Below, one piece after another: positions 19,840-32,359 of a stretch of 64,000 nt of DNA. Where the stretch lies: NCBI RefSeq assembly GCF_029784135.1, contig NC_073746.1, positions 52,405,393-52,469,392 on the forward strand, in the 5' to 3' direction. Below the pieces are notes generated by a model. That model did not search any database. It saw only the letters and a program-made list of their open reading frames with translations, and was not told the origin of the DNA. Each line of letters starts with the position of its first letter. Within the stretch, counting starts at the first letter, position 1. The DNA comes from Toxorhynchites rutilus septentrionalis (Eukaryota; Arthropoda; Insecta; Diptera; Culicidae). Made by a program: the position numbers and the translations under genes.

Positions 19840-22800
19840 AATCATGTTACTTGTGACTTTTTCAATTTCGAATATTTTTTCCGTTTATTTTTTTTGTATA
19901 CATAAAAACTTAAGAAACAAATAAAAAAAATAATAAGCTTTAAAAATACTATTTGTTTAATTTTTTTCAGAGCTCGAAAACACGTCCAAAAATCTTGCCT
20001 CTACCCTAGAATATTATCGGGCTACCTTTAACATTCTCCTCCCATTGAACAATATGCTGCGCTTCCATGAAAATCAAGTGGTGATGGAAACGCGCTATGA
20101 TTTACCTAACCAACATGTTAGAAGTGCAGAAATGCGGTCTTCGTGAAGTTTAGAGGACTTTTATAAACAACATTTTCTAACTGTTACCAACGTTCAGAAT
20201 GCAGACTAGGATAGGGTTATTTATAAAAAAATATCGATCTTGGCGAATCAATTTTCTAAACGGATGAGGAGCGATTCACTGATTGAATCAACTCCATAGA
20301 ACCGATCTTTGGTGAATCGATTTTTGAAAAATCAAAAGGTTTTTTTTCCAATTTATTTACTTATTCTACATAAGTGGCACCTTTTCTTCAAACAGAGAAT
20401 GAAAATTCAATGTTTATCTAAATCTTTTTGTTTTGTTCCTCGGCTTGTTTGCTCGGTTCCTCGGCCACAATAAATTGACAACGGTCCCATAACAGCCGAC
20501 CATGCCATTCGTTTGGAATTTAGTCAAAACTTATTCTTAGTTGTAATACCAGTTCGTGAAAACAACTTTTCGGTTCGAACTGATATCAACATACGGCTGA
20601 GGTATCCTTGAGTTGATGATGAGATTAAAATCGATGTAGACTAAAAACTAGTTCACACAGAGTTTTTTCTAACATCGAAAAAATCGATATTCGTTTTTTC
20701 GAGTACAATTAATCGAACCAAAATATCGGAAATCGAAATGATTAATGATACGGAATGGAACAAAAAAATCTTCTAATATCGATCCAAGGTCACTCAATCC
20801 TAGTGTGGACGCTCATATAAAAAAAAAGATTACTGTCGGTCGGTTAGACTGAAGCGAATCAGAAGGAAAATTCAGTGTTCCTAGGGACCGACGAATTCAT
20901 CGATTTGAAAACGTACCTAGCAATTTTTATATCAGTAGTAACTTGCTCCACTTGGAAAATGAACACTAGGTTATTTAGAAAGTGCCTAGGTTTTTTTTCT
21001 GTGGAAATGGGTGAAAATATCGTAGGTTTTTGATCTGAAACTTGTCGTTATCCCTGCCAGACGCATGGTCTTTTGCTCTTATAACTTTTAATCATGGTGG
21101 GGAAATTGTTGGCTCTTACCAATGTTGGCATTGTCGTTCTTTTTGTACGGATACACATTCAAGCGATGTGTTGTTCGATTTACGTAAGGATGAGATAAGA
21201 ATTGAGATCTAAAAATTATTATTTTCCGATAAATAATCTTCCATTCTACTCGCAGCAGAAACATTCGTTCGATGATTAATGATTTAAGGCAAACCCCGTT
21301 GATATATACATCTAAGAAAACATCACTATAGCCATCAACCTCCAAAAGGGTTGAGTTTTCGAATATGTTCATCTTATCATTAATCATTTGTAAGAGACCA
21401 GGCATTTTTTAAATTATTCAACTCACTCTCAAATGGGAGACAACAAACCTTATTATTTAAAACTTCTCTGCCTTCAATCGCACACCCTGTTTCAATCTGT
21501 CGCACACCCAGAACACATCCCAGTAAGAAATATTCTGCGCTTATTCTATTATCGAAAAAACAAACAAAAAAAAACGCTCACTTAGCCAACCGTTCTCTCA
21601 CTTAAGTTAGCAAGTGATCTATCGAAACGGCGTCCAACTTTCCGGCTCATTAATATTCATTTTCGCCACTTCTGGAGCCACTTCTCAAAGGCCAACACTA
21701 GCTGCCCTGTAGATTGTGTGCTCTGGTGCCCGAGTGCCTAATTGATTCCCAGACTTCAATTGAAAATTTCCGCCGGAATTAGTATTCTGTTTTTGTTAGT
21801 TGATTTTTTGTTTTTTTTTTGTTCTCCTAGCGCCGGAATAGCTTTTTTGGTAAAGTGATACGCTCGGCGGCTGGCATAGATTTTCTTTCTTATTTTAATA
21901 ACATGAGGATAATCACACACAAACAATGGATTGGTGATTGAATAATTGATCCAAAGTGGGAGGATGATTAATATTATTCTTGTAATTCATTGCTTCAGCT
22001 TTCACCTAAGAAAACTGGATTGTTTTAGTGAAGATGAATTTTTGAAACACGATTTCTGTCCGAAAGCTCGTCAAAAATTCAACATTTACCGTCAGACTAA
22101 AATTGATTATTTATTATTATCATTTTAAACATTTAATATTTTCAATTATCGCAAAATTGTTTCTCAATACAACTGAAGCATTTCATAATAAAAATTAAAA
22201 TCTCATAATTTGGCGCTTGATGAGTAGCAGTTTTGTAAACAATCAACCTAATCGTTCAGCCATGCAGCATGCAGCCATGCAGACTCGGCTGATTACTGTC
22301 ATGACCTCTCCGCATCGTTAAAAACCAAATAAAGGAAAATGCTGTTTGTGCTGGCAAAGACAGGCGCATTCGGTGCTGAATGCTGGCATCACGAGTAAGT
22401 CATCCGTTATCTTTCCTCTTAAAGTCGGTTTCACGCTGCATTCCTTCCGTTCCACAGTTTGGTATGTTTACTGGCGCTGTCGTTTCGCCTCGAAACGGAT
22501 TCGGGTGCGGAACAGTAGACACTATCCCTGCTCGGCCTCAACACAACAGGGCAAACGAGGTCGTTAGGAAACAGATGCACGTTATGGAGCTTGGTAGAAA
22601 TTCTATAAATGCATTTGCAGTCAGAGCGAAAGTCTATTGATAGAGACCGTGATAAATAATAGGAACAATTCATTCGCTACTAATATACTACAACGCAAAA
22701 CAATCGAGTGCAATCAATTTTTATTCTGCCAAAAGCTATTAGTAGAATTCAATAGTTTTCGTGAAAACGATAATGTATCGTAGCTTTTTATTTGGATCAT

Positions 22801-24184
22801 CTTTGCCCTCAATATCTCTAACATTAGGGCAATAATTTTGTATCTGCGACAGAATTCTGAAGTGTCCAGTTCAGTATCCAAATAATTTTAGTTAATGAAT
22901 GTTTGTCATACAGAGAAAAACATTATCACATGTTTCCATCTTTGACATCACTGCAATGATGCCGTCTAACTTTTTCCGCTTCTGAAAATATTTGTTGGAA
23001 TATTGCCAGATTATCAAATTCCTATTTTTTGCTCTCAAAATCGTTCTTCGTGTTAGATCGAATAAAGTGATACAAGCTCGAATGCTTCGAGCATAGAAAA
23101 AGAAAAGCACACTTCCAACCATGGAAAAAACAGGTTTTAAAGTAAGGAAATAACTACATCGCACTATTGTGATACACCTTGTTATGGTGTGTCCTGCGAC
23201 AAAAAAAAATGTGAACAAATAATATGTTGCCTTTTACTTTCTTCGCCATAGCTTATTGCCTCTGCCAGACAATGCCGAGAAAGAATCTTGGGTGAGCTTC
23301 ATGTCACGGGAAGCACATTGTTAATGTTTCAGTTGCGTGAATTAAACAGCTGTCGAGGCGCAATATCATTCGTGTCTGTCAGCAGTAAAGATATGCTCGT
23401 TTGACCACACAACAAAGCGAATAAGGACACCCATCGAAGTTAGAATAGCTATGGGGCACATCTCGAAATGGCCAATGGACAAAACCTACAACCATTTCAT
23501 CTCAATGATGAAGTTATCAATCAATCTGTACTCGATTCCAATTTACTTCAGCAAGCGTATTTGTAAAACGATCCCGTCGGCTTAGCTATTGACGGAAATA
23601 AAATTTTCCTCAATCCACTGCGTAAAATGAAAGAACAATAAAATGATGATTAAATTCCCATTCATCCGAAAATCGTTTCAATCTATCAAACTCAAATCAA
23701 TCCACGAAATTCATCCGTAATACGTTCCAAACAGCTCGCAGTTCCATCCTCCTCAACCGTCAGAGTAATCCATAAACGGGTAGCCAGCTGCCACAAATAT
23801 TAAATATTTCTTCGCATCCATAACGGAGGCCAAGAGAGCTCCAGTAATAGCTTTGTAGCCTAAGGGCATTATTTATAATTCATCTAGGCAATCCGTTCTC
23901 ATCACGTCCTCGATGAGTTCTTACGCTCTGGTTGCACCATCGTCTCATAAACAGTTGAGAAGAGAGGCTTTGTGGGTCGAAACTTTTGTTTGACAATTTA
24001 CCATCCCAAATTCAGTATGCACGGCAAACTTTTCCTTCTCATCCCGTCTTGAATTTCACAATGACAAGGTTGAGAAAAAAGATAAAAAAGGATACTAATC
24101 TAAATGTACTTTACGGATTTTCTTGCGATGGTGAACTTTGATTTATTTCTGTGACTCTAAGGCTAAAATGACAGAAAGGATACT
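19840..24184. other. No recognised gene
   Basis: AT-rich sequence with short frames. Near 20207 and 20800, ACTAGGAT occurs in inverted orientation, a possible very old transposon pair, but without a clear target duplication. Frames at 22346-22640 overlap each other and show no known domain. Confidence 0.4.
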
Positions 24185-25233
24185 GATCAGATACGAGATG
24201 GAAAATGAAAGGTGGGAAGATTCGCGGGGTTTGGTTGTGTTGAATTTTGATTGTATTAGTAGCTATTTGACAGATAGGAAGTAAACAGACAAAGGAGAGA
24301 ATTATTGTGCGATTTTGTGTTTATTTCATTTATTCGTAATGTGTGAATGATTCCGAAGATATTGTGAAAATACAAAACACAAAAGAAATTGTGTAATCCT
24401 TGAGAAACTAGATTTCAATGCTGGTGCTGAAAATAGGAACACAACGTGGTTGTCGTTAGTTCTCAGGTAAAATCATTCATACTAATATAAAATGATTTAC
24501 GGCAAATTAGCAATGATTTTCAGACACGATGATCATTTACATGTCCTCTGGGCAACAGTTAGTTACGAGAACTATACCGTTGGGCTGAATAGTTCAGCAA
24601 TTAGCAAAAGCTCGACAGAAGGAGGAGGAAAAAAAGGATATCAAATCACGGCGTATGTGATACGACCTCCAAGAAGATCAACTATTGATAACACCTCAAC
24701 TCAACTAAGATCAACTAACTGTACAATATGATAGTACCATCATTCTTTCAACTTAATACAGATACATTTTTTTTACAAGCAGAAAGGCATCATCGAATTA
24801 GAAATAAGAATAATTGTGAAATTAATAAATTGAATGTAACAGCATACTGAGTAAAACAGGATGTCGACTACCTAGGAAAACCTAGAAAATTAGAGAATCG
24901 GGGAATTCAAGCCATGTCAGAAGAATTACAACAATTAGAGGTAAATAGCAATACCATTTGATTACAATATAAGCCGATTATAATTATAATTACTGCAGTA
25001 GTTAGAAAGTTATTGATACAAAAGAGTCTACTTGATTAGTCAGGTCAGGGACGCTGTTTTTGCTGGTATTTAGCTGATGTGTTTGCATGAGTAGAAAGAG
25101 AGGCACAATAAAATCAGAATTGTCAGGTATTCTTCCCCGATTGCCAAATAACCAAAGTGTGGAGTTCTGGCAATTTTTAGTCAACCTTTTTTGAAAAACA
25201 GATAATAGTTATTATCATGACTAAATACAAATA

Positions 25234-25546
25234 CAGTAGATCCCCGATTATCCACGGAATTGTCGGGCTAGGTCACCGCGTGTAAGAAAATTGCGGATAA
25301 CGCAATGAAGGGTTGAAAAAAAAAGACGTACACACGAAAAAATAATGGGTTAGCGTGAAAACTATGTTTCTTCAATACAGAAAGCATTAAACTATCCATC
25401 TGTAAGGTCGTGTACACGAATGTTCAGATAATCTGAAGGTCATGACCAAAACTAAAGCGCAAGACGCTACCACTCAATGACAAATTTCAGGAAGGTCTAT
25501 AGAATTACTAGGAAGCTTGCTTTCTCGGATAATCGAGATTCTACTG
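25234..25546. mobile_element. pogo-like MITE nested in the P element
   Basis: Imperfect inverted ends, CAGTAGATCCCCGATTATCC and the complement of CAGTAGAATCTCGATTATCC, are flanked by TA (25232-25233 and 25547-25548). The CAGTnGA...CGATTATCCG-type terminus with TA is characteristic of pogo/Tigger elements. The 313 bp is noncoding and lies in the 3' flank of the transposase gene. Confidence 0.8.
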
Positions 25547-25905
25547 TATCAGGAAAACCAACGCTTCAAGAATGTAAAACCCGAGGTTTTCGTTATGGTT
25601 AAAACAAATCGACACTAAGCCAGGATGCGCGTACCGCGTCCGTGCGCGTCCATATGCACCAGTGGATAAAGCGATAAATCCAGGTCTTCCATTCAAATTC
25701 CAATGTCTTCAATAAATTGTATACACAATAAATATGATTTTATGGTGTTGATTTTTTCAACCATTTAATTATTTTTTTACTCAAATGTACAAAATTGGAA
25801 GTGTCAACGAATATCGATTGAAGGAGAATATATAAAATCTAATTATATATTTGACAAAAAAAAAGATATTGAATACATTACATTACATTTAAAAAAAAGA
25901 ACATG

Positions 25906-28900
25906 TCACGAACTAAAATGTTTAAGTTTTCTTTGATTTCTTCTTCTATCAGAGCTAGTATTATCATGTCTATTATTTTTGGATTTTAGATATTTTTCTT
26001 CTCTTATTTTTTTCTTCATGTTACGAATCCGTATATTGACTTTAGTTTTAATGAATTTTTGTAATATTTTCTCGGATATGTGCGGAAATTCATTTTTTAA
26101 TACACTCATAGTATTTTTCTTCAAATTATCTCTGTACTTAAAGTCGCCTGGAACTTGGTGAATAGCGTTAAATACACTATCCATTTTTGCAGCATCTTCA
26201 AGTCACGTATCGGACGGCCTAGTTAGTCCTCCATAACTCAAATCCTGCACATAACTCACGTTCGCATCTATTTCGCTGTCCATAGCGTCGCGGCAATGCG
26301 TGTATGAACCTGATTCGGGATAATCTCTTCTTAAAGACCGTGCAACGAAGCCCATGGCATATTCAAAGCCGTCTTCCTCTTCAATTGTGCGTGGATTTCT
26401 GTGTGAGAACTCTATGTTTTGGATAGGTTTTTCAATTTCCTTGTTGAAAATTCTGGCTTTTTTGAAGATACTGCTGATCACAAAATCTTCTTGGACCAGT
26501 ATATCTTGCGAGTTTTGATTCCCTCCTAACTGTTGTTTCAACCCCCTTCCAAGTATTATCAGTCTTAATCTGTTCAACGTGTCGATGGGTGAAGGGTGAT
26601 TGTTCGGTCCTCCGTTTTGTCGAATTTGAGCAAATAAATTTTCCAGACAATCTTGATTTAGTTTACAGGTCATTATAAATCGTACTCCATAATCGCTTTT
26701 CATATCGTCGTACAATTCCAATGTCGAACTGACGGTCATGAGAATTGCTTTTTGAAATACCTACAAAAACCGTTTTTTTGAATCGAAATAATAATATTTC
26801 ATAGCAGATTGAAATATTATACAGTACAGATGAATTAAAGGGTCAATATTGAAATAGTGTTTAATTACCTGCACATTACGAGATACCGGGAATGGATGCC
26901 TTTTTAAAGTTCGTAATGAAGCCATTGAGGTGGCCATATTTTGTAACATCGCATGCTGCATGTCCAATGCCACTCCAAAGCACCTTTTTGATAAAATATT
27001 CTCTTTTAAAGTATGTGAATTCATGGTATTGAACCACGAATCCACAGTATCGATGAAATCAGCAAGTAAACTTGCTTCTTCAAATTCACCGAAGTGACGT
27101 CGAAGATTTACTACCGTCGTATGGCTCAAAAGCTCAGCAGCAAGTCGTACGTTTTGACGCTCTGGCCCACTACACATCATATGACGAACAGATAGCTTAA
27201 ACATTGAGTTATAATCGTCAATCAATCTAGCTGGATTCAATGAGCTAGCTTTGTTGATGAGAAGTTCCAGAAATCGCTTGGTAATGCATTTGCCTAAAAA
27301 AGAGCGATTTATGGTTTAAAATATTGCACTATGTGAGTATGAATACGACAAAAAAAAACAGCAAATTTTAAAAACTACACAGAATGATTTTTTTTAGCTT
27401 ATTTGAATTAATAATCAAATTTGATTGTTTCAAAGTTTTCTTTAAAAAACTCTATTTTATTCTGCTATATTTGCAGGGTTATAGAAGAACTATGTTTAGG
27501 ATATGTTTTATGTAATCATTTAATACATATACTTATATACCTTCATAAAAAATCCGTCATCAAGCAACCAGTTCCGAATCAATTTCAGCAGGTGTGGAGC
27601 ATCGGGAAATATGTGAACGGCTTTTTTTGTTATGGGATGCCTAATACATGTTTTCGTGTGGTCTTTCAGGATGTCTATACCACATTCTTTCCAAAACCCT
27701 TGATTGCTTCCACCACAATCCGATACACAACCAACAACAATGAATCCAGCGTCATGAAGGGCGATCATAATTCTATTTATAATTTCCCGGGTCATTTTCG
27801 TATCAAATGCCGCAAATATTGGCTGTATCCAACTGTTGATCAATCCTCTGGCCATGACAACTTGGATATTTTTATGCGGGCCGACAACTTTGTCATTCTT
27901 GCTGTCGTATTCTACAGTTTGTTCAACCGACATTTCGTCGAATGCTAGCATGGTTAGCCTTCCCCTTTCAGACATTGTCTTCGCAGCTATTTTCATTAAC
28001 TCAATAACATCCACCAGTATTCCTGTATGCATATTGATTTTTGAACACCATACACGGACAGTTTGGATAGAAGGTAGAGGTATATTCAATTCTTTTTTCA
28101 AAAGGTTCCAAACACCCTGTCCGTGATACCTAAAATAAACGCAACATATTATTTTTGATTTGTAAGAAAAACAAAATCAATTACCGAATAGTGAATGATA
28201 ATGCGATTTCTTCAGCTGTCCAGTGCACTTTTTTCTTCAGGCCCATAATAATATCTACTTGATTTGGACTAAGTATAAGTTCAGATTTTACGCGCTTTAC
28301 AAACTCCTCTCTATTTAATTTTTGGAGGGTTTCGCATGCTCGGCGAAGATCAGTGATGGTATTCTGATTATCATTCAACTCCTTATCTTTTTGTTTCAAT
28401 TCCAACTGCAATTCCAGATTTTTTTTGTTGGTAAGATGTTGTTTCGAGAAGGTAATTTTTTCCTGCAGAACTGCGTGCGTATGAATGCTCATTCATAGGT
28501 TGATATGTGCTAGTAACTATTACAAGCTCTTCATCGTTTTCACTCAGCAAGGATTCTGGAAAATATGTGAAAATGTTAAATGTTACATTGTTATCAACAC
28601 AAGTAGTGAAACCTTACCTTGTGGCACGTTAAGATTTTTCGAGTCTATTTGACTAGATCTTTCGTTTTGAAATTCTTTATCTGGATCGATACTATTTGTT
28701 TCTACAACACTTATCGCATCAAAATGTAGTTGCATGTTTCCACAACTATCAAGCGATTTATTTGAATGAATCGACGGCACAGCTGAAAATAACAGTTATT
28801 ACAAATAGTTTCAACTCCAATGAAATACATACCATTCTTCCTTAACTTCGCTCGGCAGTTTTTTTGTACAAGTTTTCTATGCAACTGTACATTAGTTTCG

Positions 28901-29082
28901 AAGCATTCGGCATGAAAATGACTCGAACACACGAAAAAAATCTTTTCTCCTTGTTGTATTTGGCAAAATTGTATCCATTGCTTCCGAATTTCGGGTGGAT
29001 TTTGAGGAGCTTTATGAAAGCTTACCTCTTGTCTACAACTGGAATAATTTTTCCCACAATTTCCCACAACTGAACACTTCAT
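25906..29082 (-). pseudogene. P-element transposase gene (THAP domain), nearly intact
   Basis: P transposase cuts and pastes the element. I infer six exons on the minus strand: 29082-28833, 28782-28618, 28555-28185, 28129-27541, 27293-26869 and 26760-25906, about 885 codons. Exon 1 encodes a THAP DNA-binding domain (C3, C9, W36, C52-x2-H55), and the exon 1/2 junction rebuilds an AVPSI box, supporting the splice. A coiled-coil-like segment follows (exon 3). Exons 4-6 carry the catalytic core: LAFDEMSV, VSDCGGSN, DAPHLLKLIRNW and CKLNQDCLENLF. Damage is limited: an apparent one-base frameshift near 28480, an unresolved phase between exons 4 and 5, and an in-frame TGA (26205-26203) after GGLTRPSDT with the conserved tail continuing in frame for 99 codons. 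It is therefore probably inactive, unless these reflect splicing or assembly errors. Confidence 0.85.
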
Positions 29083-29152
29083 TTTCTAAAATTTGAATGC
29101 AAACGCAAATTGTTTCGTCTCCATATCAACTCAAACTTCCGGGAATAAAAAA

Positions 29153-29188
29153 ATAAACAAAATCTGTGACGTCACAGATTTTGTTTAT
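29153..29188. promoter_or_regulatory. 36-bp perfect palindrome in the P-element leader
   Basis: Two 18-bp arms meet at the CRE/ATF-type octamer TGACGTCA (29167-29174), between the terminal repeat and the transposase ATG at 29082. It could be a promoter element, or a transposase or host-factor site. The core recurs at 62786-62805 in the orphan P end, in the same place relative to the terminal repeat. Confidence 0.7.
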
Positions 29189-29232
29189 ATGAAAAATCTT
29201 CCCACCTTTCATTTTCCATCTCGGATCAGATA

Positions 29233-30360
29233 GGTGTTTAATTTTATGCTTTAATTTGTACCCCGAGGAGATTCAGGTGTGAACAAAGGTAGGTTGAATT
29301 TGAACCTCGGGGTTCAATTTAATTGGTGGTTCTTTGTTTACATTCTGTTTTTATACTGAGCTCACAATATTAGCATACCCAAGTTTTATTTGTTTGACTA
29401 TGGAAAAAGGAGAAATTTTAATTTATTCTATATTACAGAAACCATACCCATCAAAATTTTTGCTCTAATGAAGCAAGTGAATCTCCATCTAAATTTGAAT
29501 TCAACTGAATTTCTACACCGAAAATTCCAGTTCAAAAACTAATTACCGTGTCTGATGCACTGCGATTCGCTTCCACAGAATGCTCGCTTGTTTATGAATA
29601 CAACGCACCTACACTTCATTGCTGATTAGATTTTAACGAACCGCAAATTGGATTTTCACATGAAGAATGACTCCACCGGATACGTTTGTGGTGGCATCTC
29701 AGCGTCCAAACGGAACGACTCCTGCCCCGTTGAATGTGATAATATATTGACGATGAGTACATCGGAATTTGTGTGGTTTATGGCGAAGTCATGGTTCCCC
29801 TCTGGTATGCATGGCTGTGTTTAGGTGAATGTGAAATAAATCGAAAGTTAAGTGGGACACTATAATACACGAATATATTTGTTTTGCATAAATCAATCAT
29901 TTAATTTTAAATGAATAGGTGAAGGAAAGGGAATCGATAACCAGATGGAAATTGTAGATCATCAAACCGTCTAAGAGACATTCAGGCGTCTAATATGTCT
30001 ACAAGAAAAGAGCACATAACCACATCAACTTTAGAAACACCCGAATATCAGATCGTTTCCGATAACAATTGTAAGCATTAAACTCTAGTGAATTGAATTG
30101 GGCGATGAAGAATGTTCCCTTGAATTGGATACACCTATATTTCCTTCTCCCGAAAGCTTATCTGTCCAATTTGTTCCGCACCGTAATGTTCGAAAGGATT
30201 CTTGGAACAGCACTCGGGTCTATCAAGCTATTCATCAAGCATTGTTGAGAGGCGAGAACAATGGAGAGCCCTTATAATCCGCTTCTCTTGATTGGGAAAG
30301 TCGTTCAGTGGTACTTGAAAGACCAACACATCAAAAACCGGCAAATACTTTTTTTCCTGT
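29233..30360. other. No recognised gene
   Basis: No domain-bearing frame. ACCCCGAGG (about 29260) and CCTCGGGGTT (about 29305) form a short inverted repeat. Confidence 0.4.
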
Positions 30361-30364
30361 TTAA

Positions 30365-31598
30365 CCCATTAACGACCAAGCTGTAAAAATTATTTTTTTG
30401 ACGAAAGCCATTGTTGTATTTTCGATTATTAACGCTAAAGGAACTCCAATGTTCAAGAATTATGTTTTTCCCTTCTTCCATTTTCCGGGAAATGACTGTT
30501 CGAAAAATCGAACATTGGCCGAAACCCGCATTTTTTTTTGCAAGTACAAACATACTGCAAACTAAAAGTCACTTCAATTAGCAAATATACGTTATTCATA
30601 AATGCATCAATTTTGGATTCCCGGAAGAACAAGAACAGGAGAATGGAGGTCTCTAAGTATAAATCCAAATTAATCCACCTAAGGTGAGATGTGGCATTTC
30701 TTATTTCATGTAATTTTAACTTATTACTGACAGGCTTTTTCTTTCAAACGAAAGCATATGCTGTGTTATTTTTATTGTTAACTGTGGAGAAATGTCAATG
30801 CTTAAAAACTAGTCTCTCCAATTATCCATTTCCCGAAAAAATCGAACATTTTCCAAAACCTGCAAAGTACCAGAGTACTGCTAAAAAACAATGGCATAGA
30901 GGGTTGGGAGGTTATTATTCGGTCCGGCGGAAGAATATTCACCCAAACAATCTCATAAGGATCCTCGTTGCACGTATTGATCATTTACTCCAGCTCCTCC
31001 ACAAAAGAAATTCTACGGGCCGCCATCACCTAATGTTGTTACGGACAAAAAATCATACAGATTTTCGATAATATTTGCTAAATTAATCGATATTTGCAAA
31101 CATTCACAACTGAAAATGCAAAAAGAAATGAAAAACCTTCCGTCTTCTAAAGTAAACAAATCAAAATGCGCAGCGGATGTTAGATGTGTTGGTGTTGATT
31201 CAGCAGAAAAAAAAATGTTCGTTATGGCCAACGTTCGATTTTTCGAACACTAAATTTCCCCGGCTGTTATTTTCCTGTATGCGGCTCAATCAAATGATTT
31301 TCGCTCTATATCACAATGTATGTTCTTTTATCAGAGCAGTACTGTAGAAAACTTCACATATTTTTGTATTTTATTGGGGTTTTTAATGGAAATTGAAAAC
31401 ACCTTCCAAACATACTTGCTTTAAATCGAATTTATTATCCAAAAAAGTTACTCAAAATTGTATGAAATCGATATAAGTGATAGCTAATAAATTAAGCTAT
31501 CTTTTGGTGCAAAAACATTACCATAAGGTTCCTGTCCAAAGACATGAAAAATTATCAAAGTTGCTGTTCGATTTTTCGAACGCTTGGCCTAAAATGGG
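30365..31598. mobile_element. piggyBac-like MITE
   Basis: The ends CCCATTAACGACCAAGC and the complement of CCCATTTTAGGCCAAGC are flanked by TTAA on both sides (30361-30364 and 31599-31602), the target site of piggyBac-type elements. The 1234-bp interior has no transposase. The palindrome-like motif GTTCGAAAAATCGAAC occurs at 30498-30513 and inverted at 31233-31248 and 31566-31581, with a weaker copy at 30834-30847. Confidence 0.75.
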
Positions 31599-31602
31599 TT
31601 AA

Positions 31603-32357
31603 AGGTTCTTTTGTTCGCACCACCATTTTCCCGAAGAAAATGATGGCATTGGGAAATCGTTTCTACCGATTAAAACTTGTAAAGCCGAAATCAACGGAAT
31701 TCTTTTCACGATCGTCCTTTTTGGTTCGCCTCGTAGGAACAATTCAAAGCAACAGGAAATATCGTGATTGTAACAGTGACACACTGGTACAGTGTTTCAA
31801 CTGTTTCGGGACTCATTTTCATTTTCTGTTTCGAATTTTAACTAATTTCGTATGGCTATCTTCAATATTCAGAAATATACTGAAGCCGAGTTGATTTCGA
31901 ATGGCTTCCTCGAATCGGCGAATCACCCATTGGTTCTTGGGAACAGAGATAACAATAGTACAATAGTATCTTCTTTACTTTTAAAATTTCCGTTCGATGG
32001 GATAAGTTTACTGTCAGGAAATTCATCCATTTGCCATCGGAGAGTCTATACTCATAACAATTCATATGATCGTTAAATCGGAGAAATAAGCACCGTTTTG
32101 GTTCCCATTAGGGACCAACACAACCGTTTCGTTCACATGTTCCTAGAATACAGAAAGTAACCCTCAGGTTATCACAACTCAATCCGTATTCACAGGGAAG
32201 GTAATTTGAGAAGACGAAACCACTCCTCGAATTCCCCGCAGACTAATTTCGAGAGCATGGCTATGTTCATCACTGCATTTATTTTGTACGGAAGAGCCAG
32301 CAGAGTGGATATTCGGAAACGGTCAGTGGGATATCACAGACAAATTTACTATTATAT
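31603..32357. other. No recognised gene
   Basis: Short frames on both strands only. I see no domain or repeat edge. Confidence 0.4.
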
Positions 32358-32359
32358 TA

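Larger units (their letters stand above)
24194..29223 (-). mobile_element. Complete P element (about 5.0 kb)
   Basis: The termini are perfect inverted repeats of about 29 bp (24194-24222 and 29195-29223, beginning CGAGATGGAAAATGAAAGG). They are flanked by the direct repeat GATCAGATA (24185-24193 and 29224-29232), consistent with the 8-bp P-element duplication with one ambiguous base. The transposase gene runs on the minus strand from 29082. The 1.7 kb beyond the stop (24194-25905) is noncoding and carries a nested pogo-like MITE. The length exceeds the 2.9 kb Drosophila P element, mainly because of introns and this tail. A diverged orphan end of the same family lies at 62752. Confidence 0.95.

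Noticed and set aside
20207..20815. Inverted ACTAGGAT ends as a transposon
   Set aside because: The similarity is short and no target duplication flanks it.
22346..22640. Overlapping 73-86 codon frames in a more GC-rich patch
   Set aside because: Two frames on the plus strand and one on the minus strand compete, and no domain or splice context was recognised.
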